Shown here one piece after another: positions 47,634 to 58,217 of a stretch of DNA of 64,000 nucleotides (the stretch's first letter is position 1; each line of letters opens with the position of its first letter). The notes beneath the pieces were generated by a model that was given only the letters and a program-made list of their open reading frames with translations, searched no databases and was not told the origin of the DNA. This stretch comes from Hyphomicrobiales bacterium. GTDB taxonomy: Bacteria > Pseudomonadota > Alphaproteobacteria > Rhizobiales > Rhizobiaceae. Position numbers and translations under genes: made by a program. The DNA is taken from NCBI GenBank assembly GCA_900470805.1, contig UCCA01000018.1, forward strand, positions 372,001 through 436,000, in the 5' to 3' direction.

Positions 47634-48304
47634 GCTTCATCTTTCTTTTTCTTCGCTGTCGGCTTCTTCGCGGCGGCCGTTACGTCTGCCACTGGCTTGG
47701 CGGCGGCCGCCTTCTTCGCCGGAGCGGCCTTCGCAGGCGCTGCGGCGACTTTCGCCGTCGCGGGCTTGGCGGCCGGCGCACGCTTGGGTTTGTCTACCGG
47801 CACCGCGGCGATTGTTGCAACAGCATCAGCCTTGGCAGCGACCTTGGCGCGGGGCTTGCGAACAGCCTTCGCTTCCGCCGCAGGTACGGCGGCGGATGTG
47901 GCGGGGACAGGTGTCGGAGCCGGCATCACGGCTGGCGGCGTTTCGCTCGGCGCGACTTCGGGAGCCGGCATGAGGCCAGGCACTTCGGCCTTGGTATCCA
48001 CCGAGGTCGAGCGCTGAAGATCCGCCTTGATATCGTTGCCCATCTGGCGAAGCGGGTTCATGGCTTCGCGCAGGCTATTCATCGGATTGAGCTTCTGCGC
48101 ATCGTTCAACGTCTGACGCACGTCGTCCATGTCGGCTTCGCGCAGCGCCTCGTCGAACTGCGCGCGGAATTCCCCGGCGACCTTTCGGGCACGCTGCGTC
48201 ATCTTGCCGAACGCACGAAGCATCGGCGGCAGATCCTTTGGACCAACCACAACTATCAATACGACCGCGATGACAAGCAGCTCGGTCCAGCCAATATCGA
48301 ACAT
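47630..48304 (-). CDS. tatB: Sec-independent translocase protein TatB
   Basis: 224 residues. The N-terminal helix MFDIGWTELLVIAVVLIVVV, the hinge GPKDLPP and the amphipathic LRAFGKMTQRARKVAGEF region are typical. The C-terminal 120 residues are a low-complexity Ala/Lys/Pro tail (AAPAKAAPAKKAA-type) that is longer than in E. coli TatB (171) and probably disordered. An AGGAG box precedes the ATG. It overlaps tatC by four bases. Confidence 0.95.
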   Translation of the reverse strand: MFDIGWTELLVIAVVLIVVVGPKDLPPMLRAFGKMTQRARKVAGEFRAQFDEALREADMDDVRQTLNDAQKLNPMNSLREAMNPLRQMGNDIKADLQRSTSVDTKAEVPGLMPAPEVAPSETPPAVMPAPTPVPATSAAVPAAEAKAVRKPRAKVAAKADAVATIAAVPVDKPKRAPAAKPATAKVAAAPAKAAPAKKAAAAKPVADVTAAAKKPTAKKKKDEA

Positions 48305-48352
48305 TCAAGGCTCCTGAACGGGAAACGCGGGGGCTGCGCTGCCCGGACGTGG

Positions 48353-48565
48353 TTACTTAATCTCGTCGGCCTTGTGATCGACGGTCTTGCCTGCTGGCGT
48401 CGTGGACGTCGGTGCTTCCGGCGTATCGTCGTCGGTGATGCCCTTCTTGAAGCTCTTGATGCCCTTGGCAACGTCGCCCATCAGTTCCGGAATCTTGCCG
48501 CGACCGAACAGCAACAGCACGATGACCAGAACGATCAGCCAGTGCCACATGCTAAAAGAACCCAT
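48353..48565 (-). CDS. tatA: Sec-independent translocase protein TatA
   Basis: 70 residues: a single N-terminal transmembrane helix ([15 protein letters not shown]), the [20 protein letters not shown] amphipathic helix with the conserved Phe-Gly, and a short acidic tail. It polymerises to form the export passage. First of tatA-tatB-tatC, which are spaced 48 and -4 bases. Confidence 0.95.
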   Translation of the reverse strand: MGSFSMWHWLIVLVIVLLLFGRGKIPELMGDVAKGIKSFKKGITDDDTPEAPTSTTPAGKTVDHKADEIK

Positions 48566-48749
48566 TACGCTAACTCCTTGTTGCGATGTTCATTGATGTG
48601 GGGATGACCAACATCAAATCCAACATCTAATTCCCCTTAGATTGACGCTTAATGTCACGGGATTGGCTGGCGTGACAAGCCACCCGCAATCGAAAAGTCG
48701 TGATCGGCATTGTTTTCGCAGCGCGTGGCAAAACAAAGACACAGCAGCA

Positions 48750-49466
48750 CTATTCCTCGGACGCGCCGCCGGGCGCGAGAAGACCAAGTTCCTCAAGGTC
48801 CATCTGCGTAATCGGATCCTCGTCCTCGGTCAGCTCGTCGTTCATCGACGGCAAGGGAATATTGAAATTCGCCGGGATGCGACCGGACAGCAGCCCTGCC
48901 CCCTTCAGCTCTTCCAGGCCCGGCAGGTCGCGCAGTTCTTCCAGACCGAAATGGTCAAGGAAATCGCGCGTCGTGCCGAGCGTCACCGGCCGGCCCGGCG
49001 TTCGCCGACGGCCACGGAAGCGGACCCAGCCGGCTTCCATCAGCACGTCGAGCGTGCCGCGCGATGTCTGCACGCCCCTGATATCCTCGATCTCGGCGCG
49101 GGTCACCGGCTGGTGATAAGCAATGATGGCCAGTACTTCGAGCGCTGCGCGCGACAGCTTGCGGACTTCGTTTTCGTCGCGACGGATGACGAAGGACAGG
49201 TCGGCGGCGGTGCGGAACGCCCAGGCATCGTCGACACGGACAAGATTGACGCCGCGATGCGCATACTGCTCCTGCAGCCCCAGCATGATGGCGTGCACAT
49301 CGAACGCTTTCGGCAGCCGATCGGCGATGAAGCCTTCGGTTACCGGCTGCGCAGAGGCAAACACCAACGCCTCGGCAATGCGGGTCGCCTCGGTCTCGTC
49401 GCGCGGATCCTCATCCGCGTTCATGTCGTCTTCGCGGTCGATGTCATCGTCTTCCAGATCGATCAA
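48750..49466 (-). CDS. scpB: Segregation and condensation protein ScpB
   Basis: Kleisin partner in the SMC-ScpAB condensin complex. 238 residues in the open frame. Two winged-helix domains are recognisable (RIAEALVFASAQPVTEGFIADRL type N-terminus; LEVLAIIAYHQPVTRAEIEDIRG in the second). The frame can start at TTG 49466, which overlaps the scpA stop, or at the ATG 49424 after an acidic leader; family members usually begin near the latter. Confidence 0.92.
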   Translation of the reverse strand: MIDLEDDDIDREDDMNADEDPRDETEATRIAEALVFASAQPVTEGFIADRLPKAFDVHAIMLGLQEQYAHRGVNLVRVDDAWAFRTAADLSFVIRRDENEVRKLSRAALEVLAIIAYHQPVTRAEIEDIRGVQTSRGTLDVLMEAGWVRFRGRRRTPGRPVTLGTTRDFLDHFGLEELRDLPGLEELKGAGLLSGRIPANFNIPLPSMNDELTEDEDPITQMDLEELGLLAPGGASEE

Positions 49467-50323
49467 GCCGGCAGCTCCTGTTCAACGACCTGCAGCGTCG
49501 CGTGGTTCGGTCCTCGGCGGAGATAAAGCGGCGAGAAGACGCCCTCCTGGCGGATCTCGATCTTGCCCTCGCGCACGAGTTCGAGAGACGCGGCAAAGGC
49601 ACTGGCGATCGCCGTCACCCGGTCTTCCGGCGAGACCATATAGGCAAGCAAGTGCTGTTCGAGCGCCGTCCAATCGACGATCTCGCCGATCAGCCGGGTC
49701 AGCAACTCGCGCGCGTCGGTCAACGACCAGACGGTGCGGCGGGCGATGGTGACCTGAGTGACGGCCTGTCGCTGACGCAACGAGGCGTAGGCGGTGAGGA
49801 GATCGTAGAGGCTGGCCTCATAGGCAGATTGCTGGCGATCCGGGATATGCTCCGGTGCGCCCCGGGCCAGAACGTCGCGACCGAGCCGATTGCGATTGAC
49901 GAGGCCGCTGGCCGCACCGCGCATGGCTTCGAGACGCTTCAGGCGGAAGGCCAGCGTCGCCGCCATCTCCTCACCCGAAGGACCGTCATCCTTGGCCTGT
50001 TGCGGGATCAGCAGCCGCGATTTCAGATAGGCAAGCCACGCCGCCATGACCAGATAGTCAGCGGCCAGTTCGATGCGGATGCGCCGCGCGCTGTCGATGA
50101 ACAACAGATACTGCTCGGCAAGCGCCAGAACAGAGATTCGCGACAGATCGACCTTCTGGTTGCGGGCGAGATAGAGAAGCAGATCGAGCGGCCCTTCGAA
50201 GCCCGCGACATCGATCAGCAGCGCCGGATCGTTGGAGGCGCGCTCGGCGCCGTTGTCCTGCCAGAGCTTGTCCATCGGCGTTGCCGCCTTGTGTGGCCGA
50301 TCCTCACCCTTCATCGTGCTCAC
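49463..50323 (-). CDS. scpA: Segregation and condensation protein ScpA
   Basis: The kleisin of the SMC complex, bridging the SMC heads in chromosome segregation. 286 residues from a GTG at 50323 (AAAGGA box upstream) or 283 from the ATG at 50314. The family core FEGPLDLLLYLARNQKVDLSRISV is plain. It overlaps scpB by up to four bases and follows nagZ by 21. The smc gene itself is not in the window. Confidence 0.93.
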   Translation of the reverse strand: MSTMKGEDRPHKAATPMDKLWQDNGAERASNDPALLIDVAGFEGPLDLLLYLARNQKVDLSRISVLALAEQYLLFIDSARRIRIELAADYLVMAAWLAYLKSRLLIPQQAKDDGPSGEEMAATLAFRLKRLEAMRGAASGLVNRNRLGRDVLARGAPEHIPDRQQSAYEASLYDLLTAYASLRQRQAVTQVTIARRTVWSLTDARELLTRLIGEIVDWTALEQHLLAYMVSPEDRVTAIASAFAASLELVREGKIEIRQEGVFSPLYLRRGPNHATLQVVEQELPA

Positions 50324-50344
50324 TCGGTGTCATTCCTTTCGCGA

Positions 50345-51358
50345 TCAGACTGTCGCAAACATCGCGTCGAATTCAGCCCGGATCGCTGCCTCGTCCGCAG
50401 CATCCGGTAGCGGGAAGCCCTGTTCGACGCGTCTCGCGCGCTCCAGCGGCTTGCCCTGCAGCGGCGGCACATTGGCCACCACCTCAAGCATTTCATCCAT
50501 ATGGCCATTGCAATGCAGCACGATATCGCAGCCGCCCGCAATGATATTCGCCGTCCGCTCGCCAATTGTCCCGGCCAAAGCGTTCATCGAGCTGTCATCC
50601 GACAAAAGCAGACCCTCGAAGCCGATGTGTTCGCGAATGATGCCGTCGATGACCTTGCGCGACGTCGTTGCCGGATTGTCCGGGTCTATGACAGTGAAGA
50701 CGAGGTGGCAGGTCATGGCCATCAACTCGTCCTTCATGGCGATGAACGGCGGGAAGTCGTGGGCTTCCAGTTCCGCGCGCGAAACGTCGACAACCGGCAG
50801 TTCGTGATGGGAGTCGGCAAAGCCGCGTCCGTGGCCCGGCATATGCTTCATGACAGGCAGAAGTCCGCCGGCCTTCAGCCCCTCAGCCGCGGCCTTCCCC
50901 ATTTCGGTGACGGTGACGGGATCGGCGCCGTAGGCGCGATTGCCGATCACATTGCTGCTACCCTCGACCGGCACGTCGAGAACCGGCAGGCAATCGACGT
51001 TAATGCCGAGCTTCAGGAGATCGAATGCGTGCAGACGCGACATCAGCCAGGCGGCACGCCTGCCCTGCTCCTTGTCCTGCCGGTAGAGATCGCCAAGCTG
51101 CTGGCCGGAGGGGTAATGCTGCAGGATCGGCGGGCGGATGCGCTGCACGCGACCGCCCTCTTGGTCGATCAAAACCGGCGCGCGCCAACCGACGCTGTCG
51201 CGCATTTCGGCGACGAGATCGGCGATCTGCTGCGGCTCTCCAATGTTGCGGCCGAAGAGAATGAAGCCCCAGGGGCGCTCGGCCTTGTAGAAGGCCTTCT
51301 CTTCCGGCGTCAGGGACAGGCCGCTACAGCCTAGGATCATTGCTTTTGATTCGGTCAT
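50345..51358 (-). CDS. nagZ: Beta-N-acetylhexosaminidase
   Basis: Cytosolic glycoside hydrolase family 3 enzyme that releases N-acetylglucosamine from anhydromuropeptides in peptidoglycan recycling. The ATG at 51358 gives 337 residues. The KHMPGHGRGFADSHHELPVVD segment has the Asp/His acid-base loop and LLSDDSSMNAL the catalytic nucleophile Asp. The order SPOR-nagZ-scpA-scpB is conserved in rhizobia. In some bacteria NagZ products induce AmpC; no ampR/ampC is in the window. Confidence 0.95.
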   Translation of the reverse strand: MTESKAMILGCSGLSLTPEEKAFYKAERPWGFILFGRNIGEPQQIADLVAEMRDSVGWRAPVLIDQEGGRVQRIRPPILQHYPSGQQLGDLYRQDKEQGRRAAWLMSRLHAFDLLKLGINVDCLPVLDVPVEGSSNVIGNRAYGADPVTVTEMGKAAAEGLKAGGLLPVMKHMPGHGRGFADSHHELPVVDVSRAELEAHDFPPFIAMKDELMAMTCHLVFTVIDPDNPATTSRKVIDGIIREHIGFEGLLLSDDSSMNALAGTIGERTANIIAGGCDIVLHCNGHMDEMLEVVANVPPLQGKPLERARRVEQGFPLPDAADEAAIRAEFDAMFATV

Positions 51359-51432
51359 ACCCGAATCATAGACGTGCGCTGGTGAAATGCGAGCAGCGTC
51401 AACCGGCATTCACAAAAAAGAGCGCACGGTAC

Positions 51433-51468
51433 AAAAAAGAGCGGCGGACACAGGGCCCGCCGCTCTTT
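51433..51468 (-). terminator. Terminator of the SPOR-domain gene
   Basis: GAGCGGCGG/CCGCCGCTC stem with a short loop; on the minus strand TTTTTT follows. It lies 20 bases past the SPOR stop, so nagZ and the genes after it may be transcribed from a separate promoter. Confidence 0.82.
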
Positions 51469-51487
51469 GTAGATCAATCGTTGTCGC

Positions 51488-54424
51488 TTACTTCGAAATC
51501 AGGCAGGAGCCACCGGCGGCGCGATACTTCTCGCAGATAGCCGCTGCTTCGTCCTTGGAGCTAGCGGTGATGCGCAGGCGGTAGTAGGTGCCCTTGCCGG
51601 TGATCTCAGCCTTGCGAATTTCATAGGGGCGACCGCTCAGGACACCGCCGAACTTCTTCGACAGGCTGGCATAGGACTTCTTGGCTTCGGCTTCAGACGG
51701 CAGCGACGCGATCTGGACGCCGTAGCTGCCTGGAGCCGCCGTGGTCGGCTGCGCCTGCGTTGCTGCGGGCGAAACGGCGGCCACTTCCTTGGGTGCCGGC
51801 GGAGCGGGTGTTGCCGGAGCGGCAGCCGTCGGGCGCGAGGCCGGTGTCGGCGCCGTATCGGTCTGGGTGCTGGTTACCGGGCGAACCGGCGGGCTGACGT
51901 TCTCAGGCGTTGCCGCTGCGGCCTTGGCCAGCACGTTCTCCGAAGCCTGCTGCGACGAAGGCGTGGTGCCTTCGACCGGCGTCGGGCGGATATCGGCGGA
52001 TGCCAACTGCTCGATCGTCGGAGCAGCAGTCGGTGCCGTGCCTGCGGTGATCTTCTGCGTCTGAACCGAGGTCGGCTTCGGCAGCGATGGGGCTGATGGT
52101 TCCGTGGCGGGCTCGTCGCGGGCGACCAGCGTGCCGTCAGGCTTGACGATCATGGTGCGGACCTTGCGGGCCGAAACGGACGGCGAGCGATCGGCATCCG
52201 ATGTGTCGGCGGAGGCGGTCTCACTGGCATCGGTGTTCGGCAGCAGACGCGGATCCTGGGTATCGCCGACCGGCGTTGCCATGGATGGCATCGGCGCATC
52301 ATTGTCTTCAGGCAGCGTTTCCGGCGTCAGCGTGCGCTGAACGACGTCCACCGGCTGCTCGTCGCTGGAGACCAGCGCCTTCTGCTTCGGCGCCTCGGCG
52401 GCAGCGCCACCGACGCTGTCGTAGACGGCCTTGTCCTGGTTCGGCACGGTCTTGCCGCCCGGATTTTCCGGAACGACCTTGACCGGATCCTTGTCGGCAA
52501 CGATGACGCGCGGCTCGCCGGAGGCAATGCCAAGGCCGCCATCGCGGGAAATAAAGGAGTAGCCGGCATAGGCGACGCCACCGAAGATGACGATCGCGGC
52601 GGCGGCTGCCAGCATGCGCTTCATCGAGCGGGCCCTGCTCATGTCCTCCGCTTCGCCTGCGGACTGGATCTGCACTTCAGAGACGCTCTCGCGGCGCTGT
52701 TGTACCGGCTCGTTGACGCTCCGACGGAAGTCTTCTTCCAGCGCGCGCTCGAATTCGTCGAAGCTCTCATTCTGGGCGGCAGGCTGGGACACCGGTACCG
52801 TCGGCGCGACAGAGATCGGTGCGCGCGTACGCCACTGCTCGACGGGGGCCTGAGCCTGGGCTGCTGTCGGTCTCGCCGGCGTCAGCAGATTGGCAATCTC
52901 AGCATCGACATCGAAATCGAAATCGGACATCGCGGCAACCGGCTCCGGCTGCTCGACGGGCGGCAAGGTCGGGATATGCATATCGCCGACTGCTTCCATC
53001 GGGTGGTCGGCGTCTGAAATCATCGACGGATCGAACGGCAGCTCCTCCGTCGCATCCAGCGCGAAATCGGGAGCGCTGTAGACGGGTGCGGGCGCAACCG
53101 GCTCCGGTGCGCGGTAGGCCGGTGCTGGCGCCTGATAGGTGGGAGCAGCAGCGGCGTAGACCGGAGCGGACGGTGCCACCGGCGCTGGCGCGGGCTGCTG
53201 GTAGGCGGTCGGCTGATAGACAGGCGCTGCCTGCTGCGGCTTCGGCTGCTCGACTTCCAGAGCGGCGGTCGGCTCGACGAAATCGAGATCGGCCAGCTCC
53301 AGTTCGATGCCTTCGAGATCGAGCTCGAAGTCATGGCCGGCAAATGGATCCTCGGCGTCAGGCGTCGCGCTTGCGGCAACGGGCTGCGGCTCGGGACGGT
53401 TTTCGGCAACAGGCGCTATGACACGGGGCTCAGGCATGTAGGCCGGCGCTGTGTGCACGACAGGTGCCGGAGTGGCAGCCACAGGCTTTGTCGGGACTTC
53501 GTACTGCGAGACGTCGGCAAGGAGGTCATCGATATCGAATGCGAGATCATCGACCTCGGCCGGCGCTTCCGTCAGCGCCGCATCGGCCTGGACCGTACCA
53601 TGCTGTGCGGCTGCGGCCAGATCGAAGGCGGCGTGATCGACGAACTGTTCGGCGGCGGTTTCTGCGACCGGTGTTTCTTCGACGTAAGCAGGCTCGTGAT
53701 AAACTGGCTCGTGACGGTCGATCTCGGCCGGGAAGCCCGCCGCAGCCGGAATTTCGTAAGACTCGACCGGCTCAGCAGCCTCAGGCGCCAAAGCAGCAAC
53801 GACCGGCGCGGCAACAACAGCCTCGGGCACCGCCGCCGGAGCGACAGGCCGAGCAGGATGGAAGTTGGCGATCGGCAGGCGAATGCTTGCGGCAGACCAC
53901 TGCGGCGCCTTGGCAGGCTGAACAGGCGCCGGTGCGGCAGCGATCGAAAGCTCGAGTTCCTCGATCAAGTCACGTGCACCGCTCGATACCGGCTCCGACG
54001 GACGAGAAACGCTCGAGGTCCAGTCCACTGGCGGATATACGGCGGCGTCAGGCTCTACTGCGGCTTGAAGAGCAGCCTTGTAGTAAATGTCCTGTTCCGA
54101 AACAACGGGCGCATCGTAGCGCACCGGCTCGGCTTCATAGACTGGCTCTGGCGCGGCACTGGTGACCGGCTCTATGAATGCAGCCTCGACACGAGGATCG
54201 ATGACGGCCGGCGCAGTCGGGGCGTCGTAACGCTCGAACTCGCGCAGCAACTCGTCTTCGAGATTGAAAGCAGGTTCCTGCCTTGGCGCGTCCGGGACGG
54301 TATTGGCGGCTACACGAGGCTCGAAGCCGACGATACGCGCGAGCTCTGCCAAGGGATCATCGTCGGCAAAGAGGTTCGCATTGTTACGCGTGTCATACGC
54401 CCGCTGTTTGTCTGCCATACTCAT
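51488..54424 (-). CDS. SPOR-domain protein with long disordered region
   Basis: 978 residues. About 600 N-terminal cytosolic residues are rich in Ala, Pro and Glu with repeated APVYxAP-like units. One transmembrane helix (MLAAAAAIVIFGGVAYAGYSF) follows at roughly 620-645, then a periplasmic Pro/Thr linker and a C-terminal SPOR domain (YGVQIASLPSEAEAKKSYASL) that binds denuded septal glycan. Such proteins locate to the division site. The size and disordered cytosolic part are unusual compared with FtsN or DedD. It lies 54 bases behind argS. Confidence 0.88.
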   Translation of the reverse strand: MSMADKQRAYDTRNNANLFADDDPLAELARIVGFEPRVAANTVPDAPRQEPAFNLEDELLREFERYDAPTAPAVIDPRVEAAFIEPVTSAAPEPVYEAEPVRYDAPVVSEQDIYYKAALQAAVEPDAAVYPPVDWTSSVSRPSEPVSSGARDLIEELELSIAAAPAPVQPAKAPQWSAASIRLPIANFHPARPVAPAAVPEAVVAAPVVAALAPEAAEPVESYEIPAAAGFPAEIDRHEPVYHEPAYVEETPVAETAAEQFVDHAAFDLAAAAQHGTVQADAALTEAPAEVDDLAFDIDDLLADVSQYEVPTKPVAATPAPVVHTAPAYMPEPRVIAPVAENRPEPQPVAASATPDAEDPFAGHDFELDLEGIELELADLDFVEPTAALEVEQPKPQQAAPVYQPTAYQQPAPAPVAPSAPVYAAAAPTYQAPAPAYRAPEPVAPAPVYSAPDFALDATEELPFDPSMISDADHPMEAVGDMHIPTLPPVEQPEPVAAMSDFDFDVDAEIANLLTPARPTAAQAQAPVEQWRTRAPISVAPTVPVSQPAAQNESFDEFERALEEDFRRSVNEPVQQRRESVSEVQIQSAGEAEDMSRARSMKRMLAAAAAIVIFGGVAYAGYSFISRDGGLGIASGEPRVIVADKDPVKVVPENPGGKTVPNQDKAVYDSVGGAAAEAPKQKALVSSDEQPVDVVQRTLTPETLPEDNDAPMPSMATPVGDTQDPRLLPNTDASETASADTSDADRSPSVSARKVRTMIVKPDGTLVARDEPATEPSAPSLPKPTSVQTQKITAGTAPTAAPTIEQLASADIRPTPVEGTTPSSQQASENVLAKAAAATPENVSPPVRPVTSTQTDTAPTPASRPTAAAPATPAPPAPKEVAAVSPAATQAQPTTAAPGSYGVQIASLPSEAEAKKSYASLSKKFGGVLSGRPYEIRKAEITGKGTYYRLRITASSKDEAAAICEKYRAAGGSCLISK

Positions 54425-54478
54425 CCACTCGCAACTGCAAAGGTTTCGTGCCAGCGCATTGTGGGCAAATGGTGACCG

Positions 54479-56236
54479 CTATCGCATCTCGTCCGGCGCT
54501 GCGGTGCCTGCAATTGCAAGTCCCGACTTCAAAACCGACGCAACGGCGTACACCAGCCCTAATCTGGCTATACTCGATTCTCGGCTCTTATCGTTAATAA
54601 AACGTAAGTCTACCTGATCCTTGCCCTTGTTCCAATGCGCATGGAAAGAACTGGCCAGATCATAGAGGTAGAACGCCACCCGATGCGGCTCCTGCGACTG
54701 AGCCGCGGAATCGACCAGTCTCGGGAACTCGGCAACCTTCGCAACCAGCTGCAATTCCGCGGGATCCGTGATTGCGGACACTGCTTTCGCAAGGTTTTCC
54801 GGGGATACGTCGAGGTCCGAAAACGCCTCGTTGGCCTGGCGGAATACCGACATGCAACGGGCGTGCGCATATTGCACGTAAAACACCGGATTGTCTTTCG
54901 ACTGCTCCGTTACTTTGGCGAAATCGAAGTCTAACGGCTCGGAACTCTTCCGGTACAGCATCATGAAGCGCACCGAATCACGGCCGACTTCCTCGACGAC
55001 ATCACGCAGCGTGACGAAGTCGCCCGACCGCTTCGACATCTTCACCGGCTCTCCGTCGCGGAACAGCTTGACCAGCTGGCACAGCAAAACGGTGAGCTTC
55101 GCCTTGCCTTCCGACACACCACGCGCGACGGCCTCAAGCCGCTTCACATAGCCGCCGTGATCGGCGCCCAGCACATAGATCATCTCGCTGAAACCACGAT
55201 CGTACTTGTTCTTGAAGTAGGCAACGTCAGCGGCGAAATAGGTGTAGGAGCCGTCCGACTTGATAAGCGGGCGGTCCATGTCGTCACCGACTTCGGTCGA
55301 GCGGAACAACGTCTGTTCGCGATCTTCCCAGTCCTCCGGCAGCTGGCCCTTCGGCGGCGGCAGGGTACCCTTGTAGACGTGTCCCTTGAAGGTCAGGTCG
55401 TTGATCGCCGTGCGGATGGCGGCGGCACCGTTGGCGTGCAGCGTCCGCTCGGAGAAGAACACGTCATGGTGAACGTTGAGCGCATCCAGATCCTCGCGGA
55501 TCATCACCATCATCGCGTCGATAGTGCGATCCTTGACCAGCGGCATCCACTGGTCCTCGCGCATGTTGTGCAGCTTGACGCCGTAGTCACGAGCCAGTGA
55601 CTCGCCGACCGGAACGAGATAATCGCCCGGATAGAGGCCAGCCGGGATCTCTCCGATCTTCTCGCCGAGCGCCTCGCGGTAGCGGAGGAAGACGGAGCGG
55701 GCCAGCACGTCGATCTGCGAGCCGGCGTCGTTGATGTAATATTCCTTGGTGACGTCGAAACCTGCAAACGACAGCAGATTGGCCAGCGCGTCGCCAACAA
55801 CAGCGCCGCGGCAATGGCCAACATGCATCGGTCCGGTGGGGTTGGCCGAGACGTATTCGACGTTGACCTTGCGGCCTTGACCGAGCGTCGAGCGGCCGTA
55901 GTCGGCGCCGCTCGATATCATCGATGCGAGCAGGCGCTGCCAGTAGCCGACGGCGATCTTGAGGTTGATGAAGCCCGGGCCGGCGACCGACACGTCGGCG
56001 ACATCAGGGTCTTCCTTGAGCTTGGCGGCAATGATCTCGGCCAGCGCACGCGGATTGCTGCCCAGCGGCTTGGCCAGCACCATGGCGGCATTGGTGGCGA
56101 CATCCCCGTGGCTCGGGTCCCGAGGCGGCTCGATGGCAATGCGGCCGAAATCGAGCTCGGATCGCTTTTCCTTGACCAGATCGATCTGTTCAAGGGCGGT
56201 TTTAATCCTGGCTTCGAAATCGGTAAAAAGGTTCAT
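54479..56236 (-). CDS. argS: Arginyl-tRNA synthetase
   Basis: Class I synthetase charging tRNA-Arg. The ATG at 56236 gives 585 residues. HVGH of the HIGH motif is at 138-141 after SANPTGPM, and [12 protein letters not shown] is the KMSKS loop. The C-terminal anticodon-binding DALR domain ends the protein. It follows dgt by 65 bases. Confidence 0.97.
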   Translation of the reverse strand: MNLFTDFEARIKTALEQIDLVKEKRSELDFGRIAIEPPRDPSHGDVATNAAMVLAKPLGSNPRALAEIIAAKLKEDPDVADVSVAGPGFINLKIAVGYWQRLLASMISSGADYGRSTLGQGRKVNVEYVSANPTGPMHVGHCRGAVVGDALANLLSFAGFDVTKEYYINDAGSQIDVLARSVFLRYREALGEKIGEIPAGLYPGDYLVPVGESLARDYGVKLHNMREDQWMPLVKDRTIDAMMVMIREDLDALNVHHDVFFSERTLHANGAAAIRTAINDLTFKGHVYKGTLPPPKGQLPEDWEDREQTLFRSTEVGDDMDRPLIKSDGSYTYFAADVAYFKNKYDRGFSEMIYVLGADHGGYVKRLEAVARGVSEGKAKLTVLLCQLVKLFRDGEPVKMSKRSGDFVTLRDVVEEVGRDSVRFMMLYRKSSEPLDFDFAKVTEQSKDNPVFYVQYAHARCMSVFRQANEAFSDLDVSPENLAKAVSAITDPAELQLVAKVAEFPRLVDSAAQSQEPHRVAFYLYDLASSFHAHWNKGKDQVDLRFINDKSRESSIARLGLVYAVASVLKSGLAIAGTAAPDEMR

Positions 56237-56301
56237 CGCACTCTTCCATGCATAGGCTGTGCCACACGGCATTCTCCCGGCCGGTGCCGGGCAGCCGCTG
56301 C

Positions 56302-57519
56302 CTAGCGCAAATCGGGAGTCTGGTCAAACAATCGCCTGTGCGCACTGATGGCATAGGTATCCGTCATGCCGGCGAGATAATCGCCGACGTGACGGGCCTT
56401 CGGCGCCTCGACAAGACCGGCGATGTGATCCACCCAATAGTGGCTCTGCATCTCCTTGGGATTGGCCATGTAGACGTCGAACAGGTCGGTGACGATCTGC
56501 GCCGCACCGGCGCGGATGTGCATGATCTGGGGATGGCGATAGATGCGCTTGAACAGCATCGCCTTGATCTGCCTGTCGGTTTCCGCCATCGCATCGGAGA
56601 AGGTGGCGATCACGCGGCTCGCCTGCCTGACGTCATCGGCGCTTTGCGGCTTGACCTCCGAGAGGCGGTCCTGCGCAACCGCGATCACGTCCTCGACCAT
56701 CCGGGTGATCTGGCGACGCATGATTTCGTGGGTGAAACGGCTGGCCTCCAGATTGGGGTAGCGCGCCCTCACCTCGGCCATCAGACCGGCCAGGAACGGA
56801 ATGTCCTCCAGCATATCGAAGGTCAGGTAGCCGGAGCGCAGGCCGTCGTCGATGTCGTGGGTGTTGTAGGCGATATCGTCGGCGATCGCCGCCACCTGGG
56901 CTTCGAGGCTTGCGAAGGTAGCGAGCTCGAGATCATGGATCTCGCAGTAATCGAGGATCGGCTGCGGCACCGGGCCATGCGTCCCCGCGCCGTCCCTGGT
57001 CAGCAGCGGGCCATTGTGCTTGACGAGACCTTCGAGGCTTTCCCACGTCAGGTTAATGCCGTCGAAGTCGGCGTAGCGCCGCTCGAGCTTGGTGACGATG
57101 CGCAGCGACTGGGCGTTGTGATCAAAGCCGCCGTAGGGCAGCAGCTTCTCGTGCAGCGCATCCTCGCCGGTGTGGCCGAACGGCGTATGGCCGAAATCGT
57201 GCACCAGTGCCACGCCCTCGGCCAGATCCTCGTCCAGCTTCAAGGCTCTTGCGAGCGCACGGGCAATCTGCGCCACCTCGATGGTGTGAGTCAGCCGGGT
57301 GCGATAGTGATCGCCATCCTGGGCGATGAAGACCTGGGTCTTGTGCTTCAGGCGCCGGAACGCGGTGGTGTGGACGATGCGGTCGCGGTCACGCTGGAAG
57401 TCGGAGCGGGTCGGGCTGGAATTTTCCGGATAGAGCCGTCCGCGCGTCGTCCAAGGGTCAGCCGCGTAGATTGCCCTGTCACTGTTGCCGAAGCCTAATG
57501 CACGCCTGTCGATCGTCAT
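56302..57519 (-). CDS. dgt: dGTPase-like HD-domain triphosphohydrolase
   Basis: Hydrolyses dGTP/dNTP to the nucleoside and triphosphate. 405 residues, the shorter Dgt-type subfamily. The metal ligands are seen as [19 protein letters not shown] (first His) and [14 protein letters not shown] (His-Asp pair and following His). It opens the long minus-strand series through argS to nlpD and is divergent from erpA, with 243 bases between. Confidence 0.92.
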   Translation of the reverse strand: MTIDRRALGFGNSDRAIYAADPWTTRGRLYPENSSPTRSDFQRDRDRIVHTTAFRRLKHKTQVFIAQDGDHYRTRLTHTIEVAQIARALARALKLDEDLAEGVALVHDFGHTPFGHTGEDALHEKLLPYGGFDHNAQSLRIVTKLERRYADFDGINLTWESLEGLVKHNGPLLTRDGAGTHGPVPQPILDYCEIHDLELATFASLEAQVAAIADDIAYNTHDIDDGLRSGYLTFDMLEDIPFLAGLMAEVRARYPNLEASRFTHEIMRRQITRMVEDVIAVAQDRLSEVKPQSADDVRQASRVIATFSDAMAETDRQIKAMLFKRIYRHPQIMHIRAGAAQIVTDLFDVYMANPKEMQSHYWVDHIAGLVEAPKARHVGDYLAGMTDTYAISAHRRLFDQTPDLR

Positions 57520-57762
57520 TCTTCACCGTCACTCGTTACCATCACTGGACCATCACTGGCCCTGTCGCGGCCGATGCCCATTGACGCCGCATTGCACTCT
57601 TCATACCTATAGAGAGCATAAACGGCAAAGAGACGACGTTTCATCCGCTTTGCCGCAAGCCGCCTTTTCGTGATATAAGACGCAAGTGCCTTTGAATACA
57701 GCCGTTTATATTGATGGCTGGAGCGACATTCTCTCCGGATCTTGACCCCGGCAGGAGCAGAT

Positions 57763-58095
57763 ATGACAGAGCTAAGTGTAACCCTTTCCGATGCAGCGGC
57801 AAAACGAATCGCGGCGATCGTCGGCACCGATCCCGGCAAAAGCGCGCTGCGCGTTTCAGTCGAGGGCGGCGGCTGTTCGGGTTTTTCCTACAAGTTCGAC
57901 CTCACCGACGGCGTGCAGGACGATGACGTGATCGTCGAGAAGAATGACGCCAAGGTGCTGATCGACAGCATGTCGCTGATCTACATGGCGGGCTCGGAAA
58001 TCGACTTCGTCGACAACCTGCTTGGCCAGTCCTTCCAGATCAAGAACCCGAACGCGGTGGCAAGCTGCGGCTGCGGCACCAGCTTCTCGATCTGA
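57763..58095 (+). CDS. erpA: Iron-sulfur cluster insertion protein ErpA / A-type carrier
   Basis: 110 residues, an A-type carrier delivering Fe-S clusters to apoproteins. The three cluster cysteines are Cys38 (GGGCSG), Cys102 and Cys104 (SCGCGTSF). An AGGAG box precedes the ATG at 57763. The name ErpA rather than IscA/SufA rests on overall similarity only. A strong terminator follows. Confidence 0.9.
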   Translation: MTELSVTLSDAAAKRIAAIVGTDPGKSALRVSVEGGGCSGFSYKFDLTDGVQDDDVIVEKNDAKVLIDSMSLIYMAGSEIDFVDNLLGQSFQIKNPNAVASCGCGTSFSI

Positions 58096-58121
58096 GCCTT
58101 CCCACGCGTCTATCCACACCG

Positions 58122-58153
58122 AACCGGCCGAAGATTGTCTTCCGGCCGGTTTA
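58122..58153 (+). terminator. Terminator of erpA
   Basis: AACCGGCC/GGCCGGTT outer stem with an inner GAAGA/TCTTC extension, then TTTATC. About 26 bases past the stop. Confidence 0.78.
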
Positions 58154-58217
58154 TCGTCTTGTGGCGATGTCGCCGGGCGCGGTAGAAGAAGGCGTCTGAG
58201 CGGAATGGGACCCAAGC

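Noticed and set aside
53333..54475. 380-residue plus-strand frame
   Set aside because: Antisense to the repetitive part of the SPOR gene; no domain.
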